This document shows positions 49,564 to 58,312 of a DNA stretch of 64,000 nt, in pieces. Position 1 is the first letter of the stretch, and each line of letters opens with the position of its first letter. The DNA is from Myxococcota bacterium (lineage in GTDB: Bacteria; Myxococcota_A; UBA9160; SMWR01): contig JBCCEW010000002.1 in the NCBI GenBank assembly GCA_039030075.1, positions 124,001 through 188,000 on the forward strand, read 5' to 3'. A program made the position numbers and the translations under genes. The notes under the pieces were generated by a model. That model saw only the letters and a list, made by a program, of their open reading frames with translations, was not told the origin of the DNA and did no database searches.

Positions 49564-51011
49564 TAGGCGCGCCAGCGTTGCTTGATGTGGGCCTGGCGCA
49601 CGGCCACCTCGGCGCGGCGCGCCTCCACCGTGACCACCGGCGTGTCGTCGGGCAGCTGGTCACTCACCCGATCCACCGGCCCAAGGTGGGTGGTGATCGT
49701 CGGCAGGTCCGCCGGATCCGGATCGTCGCGATAGACCAGCCGCAGGGTGTGGAAGCCCTTCGGGAGCCCGGTGGTCGCGACCCACCCCGGAACGCCCGGG
49801 TCGCGGTGGGACACGACGTAGTAGCGCGCACCGTCCGACGCCGGCGGCAGCTGCTGACCGGTCCGACTGCTCGTGTAGTTCTGCTGATCGGGGCCTTCCA
49901 TCCAGAAGTTGTTCAGCTGGAACCCGATGTAGTGGGGCTCCTTCGGAGTTTCGACCCGGATCACCAGCGCCTGGTCGGGCGCGAGCTCGAAGACGCCGCT
50001 CGCGTAGAGTTGCTTCGAGCCGGCGGCACCGCCGGCAGTGAAGGGCGGACGAGCTTCGTTCATGCCGTTGACCGGGAGGTTGCGCACGCCGTCGCCGTTC
50101 GCGTCGCGGCGCACCTCGAGCGGGAACTCCTGGAGCAGACTCCAGAACCGGATGTGGTTCGGCACATGCACCGCGAGGCGCTCGAGGATTTCGGCCATCT
50201 GTTCGGGGGTGATCGGCGGTCGGCTCGCCCCGACGGAGTCGAGCCGTTCGATCTCGAGCTCGAGGGGTCGTTCGTGCTCCCAATCCGAGAAGATCTCGCG
50301 CACGGCGACGTACTTCGCGTCGCGCACGGCGCTCGTCTGGTTGGCCGCGCAAGCGAGCTGCTTACGCGACGGGAGGAAGAGTCCGTCGTAGCCCTTCGGG
50401 CGTTTCGGTCCGATGCGGATCTCGAACTCGCCGGAGGCGTCGGGCTCGATCTCGAAGCTGTTGACGAAGCCGAGGGTCTGGCTCGCGCACTGGCCCATCT
50501 CGGCGAGCTCCCCCGTGTTGCCCGGGATGTCGGTGATGGTCTGGAAAGTGACGAGCCGCGGGGCCTTCGGTCCGCTCGCGTGGCGTTCCGAGCTGCGCCA
50601 CTCCCGGGTGTCGGCGACCCGGCCGCGGATGCGATAGCTCCCGGTCCCGTCGATCGGGGCCTTCAGATACATCGCGTCCGGGTTCTCGCCGGTGTGCTTG
50701 CGCAGCATGTCGACCGAGCGGTGGAACTCGGGGAAGCGCGGGTCGAGGCGCAGTTCCGCCTCGGCCATGCGCACCACGTGTCCCAGCAGATAGCGGTAGC
50801 CCTCGGCCAGGTTCCGATCGCTGGGCTCGGGCGGGAAGTCCTCCCGGTTCTCGAGCCGGTCGCGGGCTTCGGCGAGTCCCGCGTGGAACGACTGCCACGC
50901 CCGGTCGAGTCGCACGCTCGCCGACTCCTCGGCCAGCGCCATCCCGGGCAGCACGGTGCAGCCGCCGAGGATCAAACCGATCCACACTCCTCCGAAATCG
51001 TGGCCTCGCAT
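49560..51011 (-). CDS. DUF1214-type secreted protein
   Basis: Exported protein of 483 residues with a signal peptide or lipobox-like start (WIGLILGGCTVLPGMALA). The C-terminal third looks like DUF1214: LVIRVETPKEPHYIGFQLNN, FWMEGPDQQNYTSSRTGQ, YVVSHRDPGVPGWVATTGLP and a closing RLVYRD. The N-terminal two thirds are helical with LRKHTGENPDAMYLKAPIDG. Function unknown. ATG 51011 has AAGGAGGTG upstream, the best ribosome binding site nearby. Convergent with the MFS fusion, sharing CTAG at 49560-49563. Confidence 0.82.
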   Translation of the reverse strand: MRGHDFGGVWIGLILGGCTVLPGMALAEESASVRLDRAWQSFHAGLAEARDRLENREDFPPEPSDRNLAEGYRYLLGHVVRMAEAELRLDPRFPEFHRSVDMLRKHTGENPDAMYLKAPIDGTGSYRIRGRVADTREWRSSERHASGPKAPRLVTFQTITDIPGNTGELAEMGQCASQTLGFVNSFEIEPDASGEFEIRIGPKRPKGYDGLFLPSRKQLACAANQTSAVRDAKYVAVREIFSDWEHERPLELEIERLDSVGASRPPITPEQMAEILERLAVHVPNHIRFWSLLQEFPLEVRRDANGDGVRNLPVNGMNEARPPFTAGGAAGSKQLYASGVFELAPDQALVIRVETPKEPHYIGFQLNNFWMEGPDQQNYTSSRTGQQLPPASDGARYYVVSHRDPGVPGWVATTGLPKGFHTLRLVYRDDPDPADLPTITTHLGPVDRVSDQLPDDTPVVTVEARRAEVAVRQAHIKQRWRAY

Positions 51012-51253
51012 CGCGCACCTCCTTCGCTGGACAGGCCGCGCGGTCCGGCACCCATGGCTGCTTCCGCCCGGCCTGCTTCCGTCAGACTGGCCGCCGCAGG
51101 GTAGTCCGGGCTGCGCCCGGGGGCGCGCGGGGACGCTTGCCCCGGTCGTGGGGCAGGGCGCCCCTGGCGACGTCACGGGGGGCGCGCTCGCGCGCAGGCG
51201 CGTTGGCATCGGTCGTGCACAAGAAGAGGAGGAAACCCACTGGAGGATTCCCC

Positions 51254-51970
51254 ATGGAAACGCGCGAACGTCTCGTCAGCGAGATCATGAAGCACGACGT
51301 CGTGACCCTCGCGCCCGAGGAGACCCTCGATCTCTCCGACGACGTGATGAGCCTCGGTCGCATCCGCCACATGCCCGTCGTCGAGAACGAGAAGCTGGTG
51401 GGCATCGTCTCTCGCAGCGACCTCCTGGGTGCGTCGCTCACCCAGGCCTTCGACTTCACGCCCGAGCGGCGCCGCGCGTTCCTGCGCTGCATCGCCGTGC
51501 GCGACGTGATGACGAAGGATGTCGTGGCGGCGGGGCCCACGACCACCCTCGAGGAGGCCGCGCGCATCTTCCGCAAGCGCCAGATCAGCGGTCTCCCCAT
51601 CGTCGACTCCGACGGCACCCTGCGCGGCATCCTGACCCAGAGCGATCTGCTCGACGCCGCCTACCTCGACCCGAAGCACACCGACGCGCCCGCGGACGGC
51701 GCCGGTGAGTCGGCCTTCTCTTCCTGGATCACGGGCGAAGTGCGCGACCTCGAGCGGCTGCGCGACGAGCTCCGGGTGCAGATCCATTTGGGCAAGGCCG
51801 AGGTGCGTGCGCGCTGGACGGCGCTCGAGCGGGGGCTCGAAGCCCTGGAGATGCGTTCGCGGCGGGCGGCCGATTCCGCGCGCGAGCCGTTGAAGGAGCT
51901 CGAGGCCGACGCGAAGAAGCTGGTGTCGGATCTGCGGGAGGGCTTCAAGCGCATCCGAGACGCGCTCTAG
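51254..51970 (+). CDS. Two-CBS-domain protein with coiled-coil tail
   Basis: Cytosolic protein of 238 residues. CBS domain 1 (about 8-60) has MKHDVVTLAPEETLDLSDDV and RIRHMPVVENEKLVGIVSRS; CBS domain 2 (about 85-140) has VMTKDVVAAGPTTTLEEAAR and ISGLPIVDSDGTLRGILTQS. CBS pairs sense adenosine nucleotides. The C-terminal 80 residues are a charged helical, coiled-coil segment with repeated Leu. It is probably a regulator that binds partners through the coil. ATG 51254 has GGAGG eight bases upstream. Confidence 0.9.
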   Translation: METRERLVSEIMKHDVVTLAPEETLDLSDDVMSLGRIRHMPVVENEKLVGIVSRSDLLGASLTQAFDFTPERRRAFLRCIAVRDVMTKDVVAAGPTTTLEEAARIFRKRQISGLPIVDSDGTLRGILTQSDLLDAAYLDPKHTDAPADGAGESAFSSWITGEVRDLERLRDELRVQIHLGKAEVRARWTALERGLEALEMRSRRAADSAREPLKELEADAKKLVSDLREGFKRIRDAL

Positions 51971-51987
51971 CGCGGAGTGACGCCGGG

Positions 51988-53019
51988 CTAGGCGCGGGCG
52001 CCGGACCGCGGGCCCCGCGAACGCGGCGCGCGCTTGCGCTTCGGCGAATCCTGATAGCGCACCAGGGCGCCGGCGAGCTCCTCGGCGACGGAGTTGCGCA
52101 GGGCTTCGGGTTCGAGCACCTCGGCGCCGGCACCGAAGGAGAGGATCCAGGTGCGCAGGTCGGCCGTGCCGCCGACCTCCATCACCAGCTCGATGCGTCC
52201 GCCGGGGCGGGAGACGAGTTCCTGGCTCGGGTGCCAGGTGCGCTCTTCGACATAGCTCGCCCAGCGGCGATCGAAGAGGATGCGCACCGTCGTGGCCGGT
52301 TCGGCGATCACCCCGAAGGCGTTGGCCATGGTCGTCTCGAAGTCGAAGTCGTCCGGGACGGCGAAGGCATCCTCGGTGGCCTGGATCGCGCGAATCCGGT
52401 CGACGGCGAAGGTGCGCAGCTCATCGGATTTGTGGTCGTGGCCGACCACGTAGAGGCCCCCGCTGCGGTACCAGACCCGATAGGGATCGAGTTTGCGTGA
52501 CGAGACCGCGCCCGTGCGGCCCGTGCGGTAGCGCATCTTCACGCTCTTCTGGGACAGCACCGCGTCGCTCAGGGTGCGGATCGTCTCGCGCAGGTGCGCA
52601 TAGCTCTTGTGCGGGCCCGGCAGCACGCGGAACGACTCGCCCAGCCGCGACAGGTATTCGGTGAGCTCCGGGCCGAGCCCCGCGCGGATCTTCGAGAGCG
52701 CCGAGCGGATCGAGTCGTGGAAGACCGTCCCCTCGAGCACGCGCAGGAGGTCTTCCCCGAATGCGAGGGCGAGGATCTCGTCGGGCGTGAACGGGACGTC
52801 GCCGAGCCGGAAGGTCTCGAGGAAGCGGTAGTAGACCCGACCGTCCCGCTTCTCGCTGACCACCGGGAAGCCAGCCAGCATGAGCGCATCGAGGTCGCGG
52901 TAGACCGTGCGTCGGACGACTTCGAGCTCGTCGGCGAGGTCGTCGAGGGAGGCGCCGACACGACTCTTCGCGAGGCGCTGAATCAGCTGCCACTGTCGAG
53001 CGAGCTGGTCCCCCCGCAC
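51988..53019 (-). CDS. WYL-domain transcriptional regulator (YafY-like)
   Basis: DNA-binding regulator of 343 residues. The N-terminal winged helix is MRGDQLARQWQLIQRLAKS, then LADELEVVRRTVYRDLDALM and FPVVSEKRDGRVYYRF. The WYL domain (about 145-225) has SRKLDPYRVWYRSGGLYVVG and LRTFAVDRIRAI. A WCX-like C-terminus follows with an Arg/Lys-rich tail (SPKRKRAPRSRGPRSGARA). Many WYL proteins bind nucleic-acid ligands after DNA damage or phage attack; no defence genes are seen here. The start is GTG 53019. Convergent with the CBS gene, 17 bp apart. Confidence 0.9.
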   Translation of the reverse strand: MRGDQLARQWQLIQRLAKSRVGASLDDLADELEVVRRTVYRDLDALMLAGFPVVSEKRDGRVYYRFLETFRLGDVPFTPDEILALAFGEDLLRVLEGTVFHDSIRSALSKIRAGLGPELTEYLSRLGESFRVLPGPHKSYAHLRETIRTLSDAVLSQKSVKMRYRTGRTGAVSSRKLDPYRVWYRSGGLYVVGHDHKSDELRTFAVDRIRAIQATEDAFAVPDDFDFETTMANAFGVIAEPATTVRILFDRRWASYVEERTWHPSQELVSRPGGRIELVMEVGGTADLRTWILSFGAGAEVLEPEALRNSVAEELAGALVRYQDSPKRKRAPRSRGPRSGARA

Positions 53020-53224
53020 GCCGGAACTCTACCGCATGGTGGGGAGGTGGCGCGCGCGTCGGGCGGGCTTTCCTCCGCGAAATGGCTCGCTGCGCACCGG
53101 GACGCGTGGGCGCGCGGCTCGGCCCGACGCTACGCCGAGGCTGGGACCGCGTTCACTCGGGCTGCGCTGAGTTTCGCTCCGGAAACCCGCCCGACGCGCC
53201 GCGGGGGTCCGCCCGAAGCGGGGT

Positions 53225-55114
53225 TCACTCGCGTCGCAGCCGATAGCCCAGCGCCTCGATCACCTCGCCCTGTCGATCCCGCGTCACCCGGATGCGCGCT
53301 CCCCCGCTGCGTCCCAGCGACCACGACACCGCCTCGGTGTCCGACAGCGGCTCGAAATACTGGGAGAGGGGCATCGGCTCGCCCACCGCGAACAGCGAGA
53401 CGACCAGGCGATCGCCCTGGATCGAGAGCTCGGCGCGCTCGAAGAACCGAAAGTCCCCTTCGCCGTTCGTCAGCCGATAGCCACCGACGCGCGCGCGCCA
53501 GGCCTCCGTCGCAGGCGATGGGTTCGCCCGCCAACCGAACAGGGTGCTCGGGCTGTTCTTGGCTTCGAGGAACACGGCATCGAGGTCGCCGACCCGCTCG
53601 AAGCGCAGCCGGTTGCGCGCGAGGAAGTCGGTCGCGTAGGGGAACAGCCCGAAGACCCGGATCCGCGGTTCGAAGGTGCCTTCCGCCGCGGGCACGAGCT
53701 CCAGGGCACTGGCCCAGGCGAGGTTCTGCGATCGCAGGGCGCCTCCCTGACGTCGCAGCGCGAGTGCGGCCGCGCTCGTCGCCCAGCGGCCCGCGAGCGC
53801 GTCGAGCGAGGGAGCGTCGGTGCGGGGCGTCGCGACGTCAGGCGGCTCGGGCGCGTCCGGCGCGATGCCGTACTTCGCCTCCATGCCGAGCCGGAGCGCG
53901 AGTTGCATCAGCCGGTGGGCGCGGAAGCCACCCTCGGCGGTGTTCGTGACCGCGACCGCCCCGAGGTTGCGTTCGGGGAGCAGCAGCAGGTGCGCCCGGT
54001 GCGCCACCATGGCGCCGCTGTGCCCGACTGCGAGTCCCCCGTTCCGGATCTTCCTGCCGGGCGGGTTGCGCCACCAGGTGAGGCCGATCTCGACTTCGCC
54101 ATCGAGGGCGACCTCGGCATTCTGCTGGACCCACATCGACGCGAGGGTGGTCTTCTCGAGGACGCGTCCCCGCTCGCCTTCTCCCCCTCGCAGCGCCATC
54201 TGTCCGAACCGGGCGAGGTCCTGAACCGAACTGAAGAGCCCGCCGGCACCGAGCTGGCCGATGCGGCGCGCGGGGACCTCATCTTCGCCCCGGTACGAAC
54301 GCGCGACGCGATCGAGGATCTCGGGGGTGGGTTCGAAGGACGAGGCGTCCATCGCCGCGGGCGCGAGGATCTGGGTGCGGACGTACTCGGGGAACGGGAC
54401 CCCGCTCACGACTTCGACGACCTGCCCGAGCAGCGTGTACGCGATGTTCGAGTACGCCATCACGAAGCCCACGGGCGCCTGGGCGTGGTAGGTCCCGATC
54501 AGTTCGACGTAGTCCGCCTGGCGAGGCGGGTCGTCGCTGAAGAAGCCTTTCAGGATGTCGCTCGGAATCCCCGAGTGATGCGTCAGCATGCTGCGCAGCG
54601 TGATGTCGTCGAGCGACCACGCGGCGGATCCGGGCAGGAAGGGCGGGGGAGGACCCAGGCGGAACGCGGGCAGGTAGCGCGTGAGGGGCGCATCCAGCTC
54701 GAGTTGGCCTGCCTCGACGAGCTGCAGGACCGCGATAGCGGTGAAGAGCTTCGAGATCGATCCCACGCGGTAGAGCGTGTCCGCCGTCGCGGGACGCCCG
54801 TTCGCCGCGTCGGCCTCGCCGTAGCCGGCGGCGAAGAGCACGCGATCGCGATCGAAGAGGGCGAGCGACACGCCTTCGAGCTCGGAGAGCGCGCGCTCCC
54901 CCGCGTAGTCGAGGCGCTTCTCGAGGTACGCGAAGTCGCCCCGCGCCTCGCGGCCCGCCGGTCGCTCGGGCGGTCCGGGCGACGCGCACGCCAGGAAGCC
55001 GAACAGGCAGGCCACGAACGCCCATCGCCCGGCGCGCGCCCACCCTCGCAGGGGGCGTCCGCGCCCCCGGTTCCCGCGCGTCGCGTTCATGGCGCGGCCG
55101 TCCCACGGTTCCAT
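53225..55114 (-). CDS. Serine beta-lactamase-family lipoprotein (esterase / penicillin-binding protein-like)
   Basis: Lipoprotein of 629 residues with a class C beta-lactamase fold. The lipobox ends at cysteine in GFLACAS near residue 44. The catalytic SxxK is in YRVGSISKLFTAIAVLQLV near residue 119. The YxN motif is in FVMAYSNIAYTLLGQVVEVV near residue 222, and the KTG-equivalent is VGHSGAMV near residue 365. The C-terminal 200 residues are a beta-rich domain. It is probably a peptidase or esterase acting on cell wall or small substrates. ATG 55114 has GAGGG upstream; ATG 55090 is a possible alternative. Confidence 0.85.
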   Translation of the reverse strand: MEPWDGRAMNATRGNRGRGRPLRGWARAGRWAFVACLFGFLACASPGPPERPAGREARGDFAYLEKRLDYAGERALSELEGVSLALFDRDRVLFAAGYGEADAANGRPATADTLYRVGSISKLFTAIAVLQLVEAGQLELDAPLTRYLPAFRLGPPPPFLPGSAAWSLDDITLRSMLTHHSGIPSDILKGFFSDDPPRQADYVELIGTYHAQAPVGFVMAYSNIAYTLLGQVVEVVSGVPFPEYVRTQILAPAAMDASSFEPTPEILDRVARSYRGEDEVPARRIGQLGAGGLFSSVQDLARFGQMALRGGEGERGRVLEKTTLASMWVQQNAEVALDGEVEIGLTWWRNPPGRKIRNGGLAVGHSGAMVAHRAHLLLLPERNLGAVAVTNTAEGGFRAHRLMQLALRLGMEAKYGIAPDAPEPPDVATPRTDAPSLDALAGRWATSAAALALRRQGGALRSQNLAWASALELVPAAEGTFEPRIRVFGLFPYATDFLARNRLRFERVGDLDAVFLEAKNSPSTLFGWRANPSPATEAWRARVGGYRLTNGEGDFRFFERAELSIQGDRLVVSLFAVGEPMPLSQYFEPLSDTEAVSWSLGRSGGARIRVTRDRQGEVIEALGYRLRRE

Positions 55115-55168
55115 CTGGACCCTCGTGAAGCGCTTCGGGCTCCCGTCGCCAGGGCCCTCAGGGATCGA

Positions 55169-55804
55169 TCAGGTGCGCTTGCGTCGCTTCAGACCGATGA
55201 TCGCGCCGCCGCCGACACAGAGCATCCACGCCGAGCTGGGCTCCGGCAAGAACGCGCCGGTGCCCGAGGCGATCGTCACCAGGCCGACGCCGGTGTCGAA
55301 CATCGTGACGAAGGTTCCCGCATCGACGTCGATGTCGGTGATGAGTCGGGGCTGGCCGAGCAGCTCCGGCAGCCCGTCCAGCGTCTGGACGTTCAGGAAC
55401 CCCCCGGTCACATTGTTCGAAGCATCGAGGTCCAGGCTCGTCGCGCCGGGGCTCTCGGGGGCTCCGTTGACGTGGAGTCCGATCGAAGCGGTCCCCAACA
55501 CGACCGTCCCGACGCCGAAGTCGCGCAGGCAGGCCGTGTTCTGGACGTCGGACTGCGGGTCCTGGCTCTGCGGCACGTTGGGGATCCCGATATCGGTTCC
55601 CAGGGTGTGCGTGCCCGGCCCGGGCGCTACCTGGCGGAACTCGGCCGTGAAGGGATCGCCGACGCTCGCGAACAGCGTGCAGACACCGACACACGTGTCG
55701 AGGGTGCCCTCGTAATCCAGCGTCACTTCGGGCATCACGGCCGTCGCGGGAGATCCAGAAAGCAGGAAGGCCAGGGCAAGGAAGATCCGATTCGACTGAA
55801 GCAT
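55169..55804 (-). CDS. PEP-CTERM protein, unrelated to the six-gene array
   Basis: Secreted protein of 211 residues. Signal peptide MLQSNRIFLALAFLLSGSPA. The mature part begins VTLDYEGTLDTCVGVC with two close cysteines, then repeats of beta strands (TSLDLDASNNVTGGFLNVQT, PRLITDIDVDAGTFVTMFDT). The sorting tail is LPEPSSAWMLCVGGGAIIGL with terminal KRRKRT. It does not share the Cys-loop domain of the 23-27 kb array. No clear ribosome binding site is close to ATG 55804. It lies 54 bp upstream of the beta-lactamase gene. Confidence 0.8.
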   Translation of the reverse strand: MLQSNRIFLALAFLLSGSPATAVMPEVTLDYEGTLDTCVGVCTLFASVGDPFTAEFRQVAPGPGTHTLGTDIGIPNVPQSQDPQSDVQNTACLRDFGVGTVVLGTASIGLHVNGAPESPGATSLDLDASNNVTGGFLNVQTLDGLPELLGQPRLITDIDVDAGTFVTMFDTGVGLVTIASGTGAFLPEPSSAWMLCVGGGAIIGLKRRKRT

Positions 55805-56045
55805 GGAAGGGATGTCCGTTTCTCCGGAGCCCGCACCACCCCGGGCGAGGGGAGCGGGTCGATGGGTTTTGCCTGGCGCGAGACCGTCGCAGGAAGCTGC
55901 TTCGGGGTCATGCTCGGTTTCCGGCCGCGCCGATCGCGCGGCTTTCGGGGAGACGACGAGCGAACCCCGCGAAACGACACCGCGAATCCGGCCGCGGGCC
56001 TCTTTTTCCGGCGCGTCGCCCTGGGGGACCCCGCGGCCCGCGAAC

Positions 56046-57653
56046 TCAGGCCCGAGTGCCCTCGTCGGCGTCCGCGTCACCACGTGCCGCCGCCGCGCGG
56101 CGCGCCGAGCGCGCGGCGAACCGGCTCAACCCGGGGGTGGCCGCCCAGATTGCCAGTCCGGTCAGCAGCGCGCTGGCGTTCACCCACGCATGAGGTACCC
56201 CGCGCCCGAGGTCCTCGATCGCCACCAGGCCACCCCCGGTCGCGGCGTCGACGAGCGGCACTCCCACGCACAGCCCGGCGAGGAGACGGAGGAGTTCACG
56301 GAGGGCCGCGTCCCGGTCGGAACGGACGGCTGCGTAGAGGCCCGTGGCCGCGGCGACCGACAGATACACGGCTCCGATGCCGACGCGGGGACTCCCGGCG
56401 GCACCGAACCACAGCTTGTCGGCGTGAAAGCAGGCGAAGGTGGCGAGCGGGATGCCTAGCGCGATTCCCACGTTCGCCCGGTCGAGCCTCCGATAGCGCC
56501 GGCTCGCCGTCGAGACCGCGCCGAGCCGGGAGCGACGCGAGATCCACATCGCGTTTCCGAGGAGCACGGCGATCGCCAGCAGCGTGCCCAGGAGCGCGTA
56601 GACGACCTTCGTGGCGAGCGTGCCGTAGGTCCCGAAGTGGAGCGGAGCGACGGTTCCGTAGAGGCGTTGCGCGGTCGTGACCGGCCGGTTGCCGGCGTGG
56701 CCCGGCACCTCCGCCGCCGAGACCGCATTCACCACCCGGATCTCGTACCGCGCGAGCCGCTCTTCCACGGGGAAACGCAGCTCGGCCGTTGCGTCGGGTT
56801 CGCCCCAACGGCGGAACTGCACGAGGGCAGGGACGTGTCCCGTCGCCGGGTGGCGGATCTCTAGGAAGCGTTCGATCGGGAGCATCGCCGTGGCGGCCCG
56901 TTCCGCCGTCGGCGGAGCGGGCGGGGGACGGTTGCCGCGGTCGATGGCGGACCGGTCTCCGCCGATGGCCAGGAAGACCGCCGCCGGGCTCACGACGACC
57001 ATCCCGAGCATGGCTCCCGTCGCGGCGATCGCCGATGCGAAGGGCAGCAGCCAGAGTCCGAGCACTTTGTGCAGGTCTTGCCAACGCAAGCGGTCGGATC
57101 GGTCTACGCGCAGCACGTGAAAGGAACGTGCCCACTTCGTGTGGATGAGCGCTCCCGTGAGCAAGGAGAGCAGCAGCGCCACCCCCGCGATGCCGACCAG
57201 GGTGCGGCCGACGCGATATCCGCCCCACGCGTCCGGCCACATCAGGCTGCGGTGGAACTCGAGCAGCCATTCCGAGAGCCCCATGGCGTGTTCGGGGAGC
57301 GGCTCGCCCGTCGCGACGTTCCAGCGACGGTGCACCATGCCCGACGTGCCGTCGGTGGCGCGGGTGCCCACCCGCGCTGCGTGGTAGGGCTCGATCCCGG
57401 TGGCGGGCGTGAACGCGACGAAGCGGATCTCCATCCCAGCAGAGGCCTCCGCGACGAAGCGCTCGAGGGCCGACTGCATGGGGGCCCCTTGCGCCGGAAG
57501 CGTCAGGCGCCTCGCGGGATCCTCCCAGGTGCGGATCTCCTTCTCGAAGAGGGCAAAGCAACCCGTCAAGGTCACCAGGTACACGAACCAGCCCAGCGTG
57601 ATGCCCGTCCAGGAATGCAGATCGTAGAGGCGGCGATGCCGATCGCGTTCCAA
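56046..57653 (-). CDS. PepSY-associated membrane protein (siderophore-iron reductase-like)
   Basis: Inner-membrane protein of 535 residues in the PepSY_TM / PiuB-FoxB group, thought to reduce or release iron from imported siderophores. A membrane anchor near residues 15-35 follows LYDLHSWTGITLGWFVYLVT. EFHRSLMWPDAWGGYRVGRT, DLHKVLGLWLLPFA, and the C-terminal helices carry the family's histidines, including VAPLHFGTYGT and ACFHADKLWFG. The start is TTG 57653 with GAGG. It is the last gene of the TonB-receptor operon. Confidence 0.87.
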   Translation of the reverse strand: MERDRHRRLYDLHSWTGITLGWFVYLVTLTGCFALFEKEIRTWEDPARRLTLPAQGAPMQSALERFVAEASAGMEIRFVAFTPATGIEPYHAARVGTRATDGTSGMVHRRWNVATGEPLPEHAMGLSEWLLEFHRSLMWPDAWGGYRVGRTLVGIAGVALLLSLLTGALIHTKWARSFHVLRVDRSDRLRWQDLHKVLGLWLLPFASAIAATGAMLGMVVVSPAAVFLAIGGDRSAIDRGNRPPPAPPTAERAATAMLPIERFLEIRHPATGHVPALVQFRRWGEPDATAELRFPVEERLARYEIRVVNAVSAAEVPGHAGNRPVTTAQRLYGTVAPLHFGTYGTLATKVVYALLGTLLAIAVLLGNAMWISRRSRLGAVSTASRRYRRLDRANVGIALGIPLATFACFHADKLWFGAAGSPRVGIGAVYLSVAAATGLYAAVRSDRDAALRELLRLLAGLCVGVPLVDAATGGGLVAIEDLGRGVPHAWVNASALLTGLAIWAATPGLSRFAARSARRAAAARGDADADEGTRA

Positions 57654-57662
57654 TGCGTGCCT

Positions 57663-57992
57663 CTACCCAACGACCCGCGCGGTCAGGGTCGCCAGCGCGC
57701 CGCCGCTGGCGAACACGGCCAGCCAAGTCAGGGCACGCCGTCCCGTTTCCGTCCAGAAGCAGATCACTTCGAAGACGACCCACACCAGCGGCAGCGTCAT
57801 CGTGGCCACCCGCACCTCGTCGCGAAACGAGAGCGAGAGCATGGCGACGAGTCCCGACGTGACGAGGAGTGCCGCGGCGAAGGCCCAGACCAGGGCGCCG
57901 AGGAGCCGCGGCGCCCGGCGCGTCGCGAACCCGAGGCCGACCCCGGCCAGTCCGGCGAGGGTCACGACTCCCGCGATCAGAAGCGGGCTCAC
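57663..57992 (-). CDS. Small membrane protein of the iron-uptake operon (DUF3649-like position)
   Basis: Membrane protein of 109 residues with about four helices (SPLLIAGVVTLAGLAGVGLG, LLGALVWAFAAALLVTSGLV, LPLVWVVFEVICFW). GTG 57992 overlaps the stop of the previous gene (GTGA). In many iron-uptake operons two small proteins, DUF3325 and DUF3649, sit between the TonB receptor and the PepSY reductase; this one fits by position and topology only. Confidence 0.7.
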   Translation of the reverse strand: MSPLLIAGVVTLAGLAGVGLGFATRRAPRLLGALVWAFAAALLVTSGLVAMLSLSFRDEVRVATMTLPLVWVVFEVICFWTETGRRALTWLAVFASGGALATLTARVVG

Positions 57993-58306
57993 GTGAGCCA
58001 GGCGCGGCAACCCGCGAGGCCGACGCAAGCGAGGGCCGACGACAGCAGCCACGGCTGCCAGGTGCGACGGAACGCAGCGATCCACAGATCCAGGATGGCG
58101 GCGAGGGAAAGGGACGCGGCCCACAGGGGCAGGCCGCGTTCGAAGCCCGTGTGGTGAGAGAGGAACGAGAGAGCGCCGAGCGCGGCCGTGGCACCGAGCG
58201 CCCGCGTCATGCGCCGGCCCGGCGCCTTCGTGCTCGATCGCACCTCCCGCGGTCCGCGAACCAGCGCGCTGCAGACGTACAGCCAACAGACCAGCACCGC
58301 TTCCAT
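57989..58306 (-). CDS. Small membrane protein of the iron-uptake operon (DUF3325-like position)
   Basis: Membrane protein of 105 residues with three or four helices (MEAVLVCWLYVCSALV, TRALGATAALGALSFLSHH, ASLSLAAILDLWIAA). ATG 58306 lies 6 bp after the TonB receptor stop, and its ribosome binding site overlaps that stop. It resembles DUF3325 proteins in size, basic loop and place in the operon. Family membership is inferred from context. Confidence 0.68.
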   Translation of the reverse strand: MEAVLVCWLYVCSALVRGPREVRSSTKAPGRRMTRALGATAALGALSFLSHHTGFERGLPLWAASLSLAAILDLWIAAFRRTWQPWLLSSALACVGLAGCRAWLT

Positions 58307-58312
58307 GGCTTC

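Noticed and set aside
51988-53019. WYL regulator as part of a phage-defence island
   Set aside because: No nuclease, helicase, toxin or other defence gene is nearby; its neighbours are ordinary housekeeping or secreted proteins.
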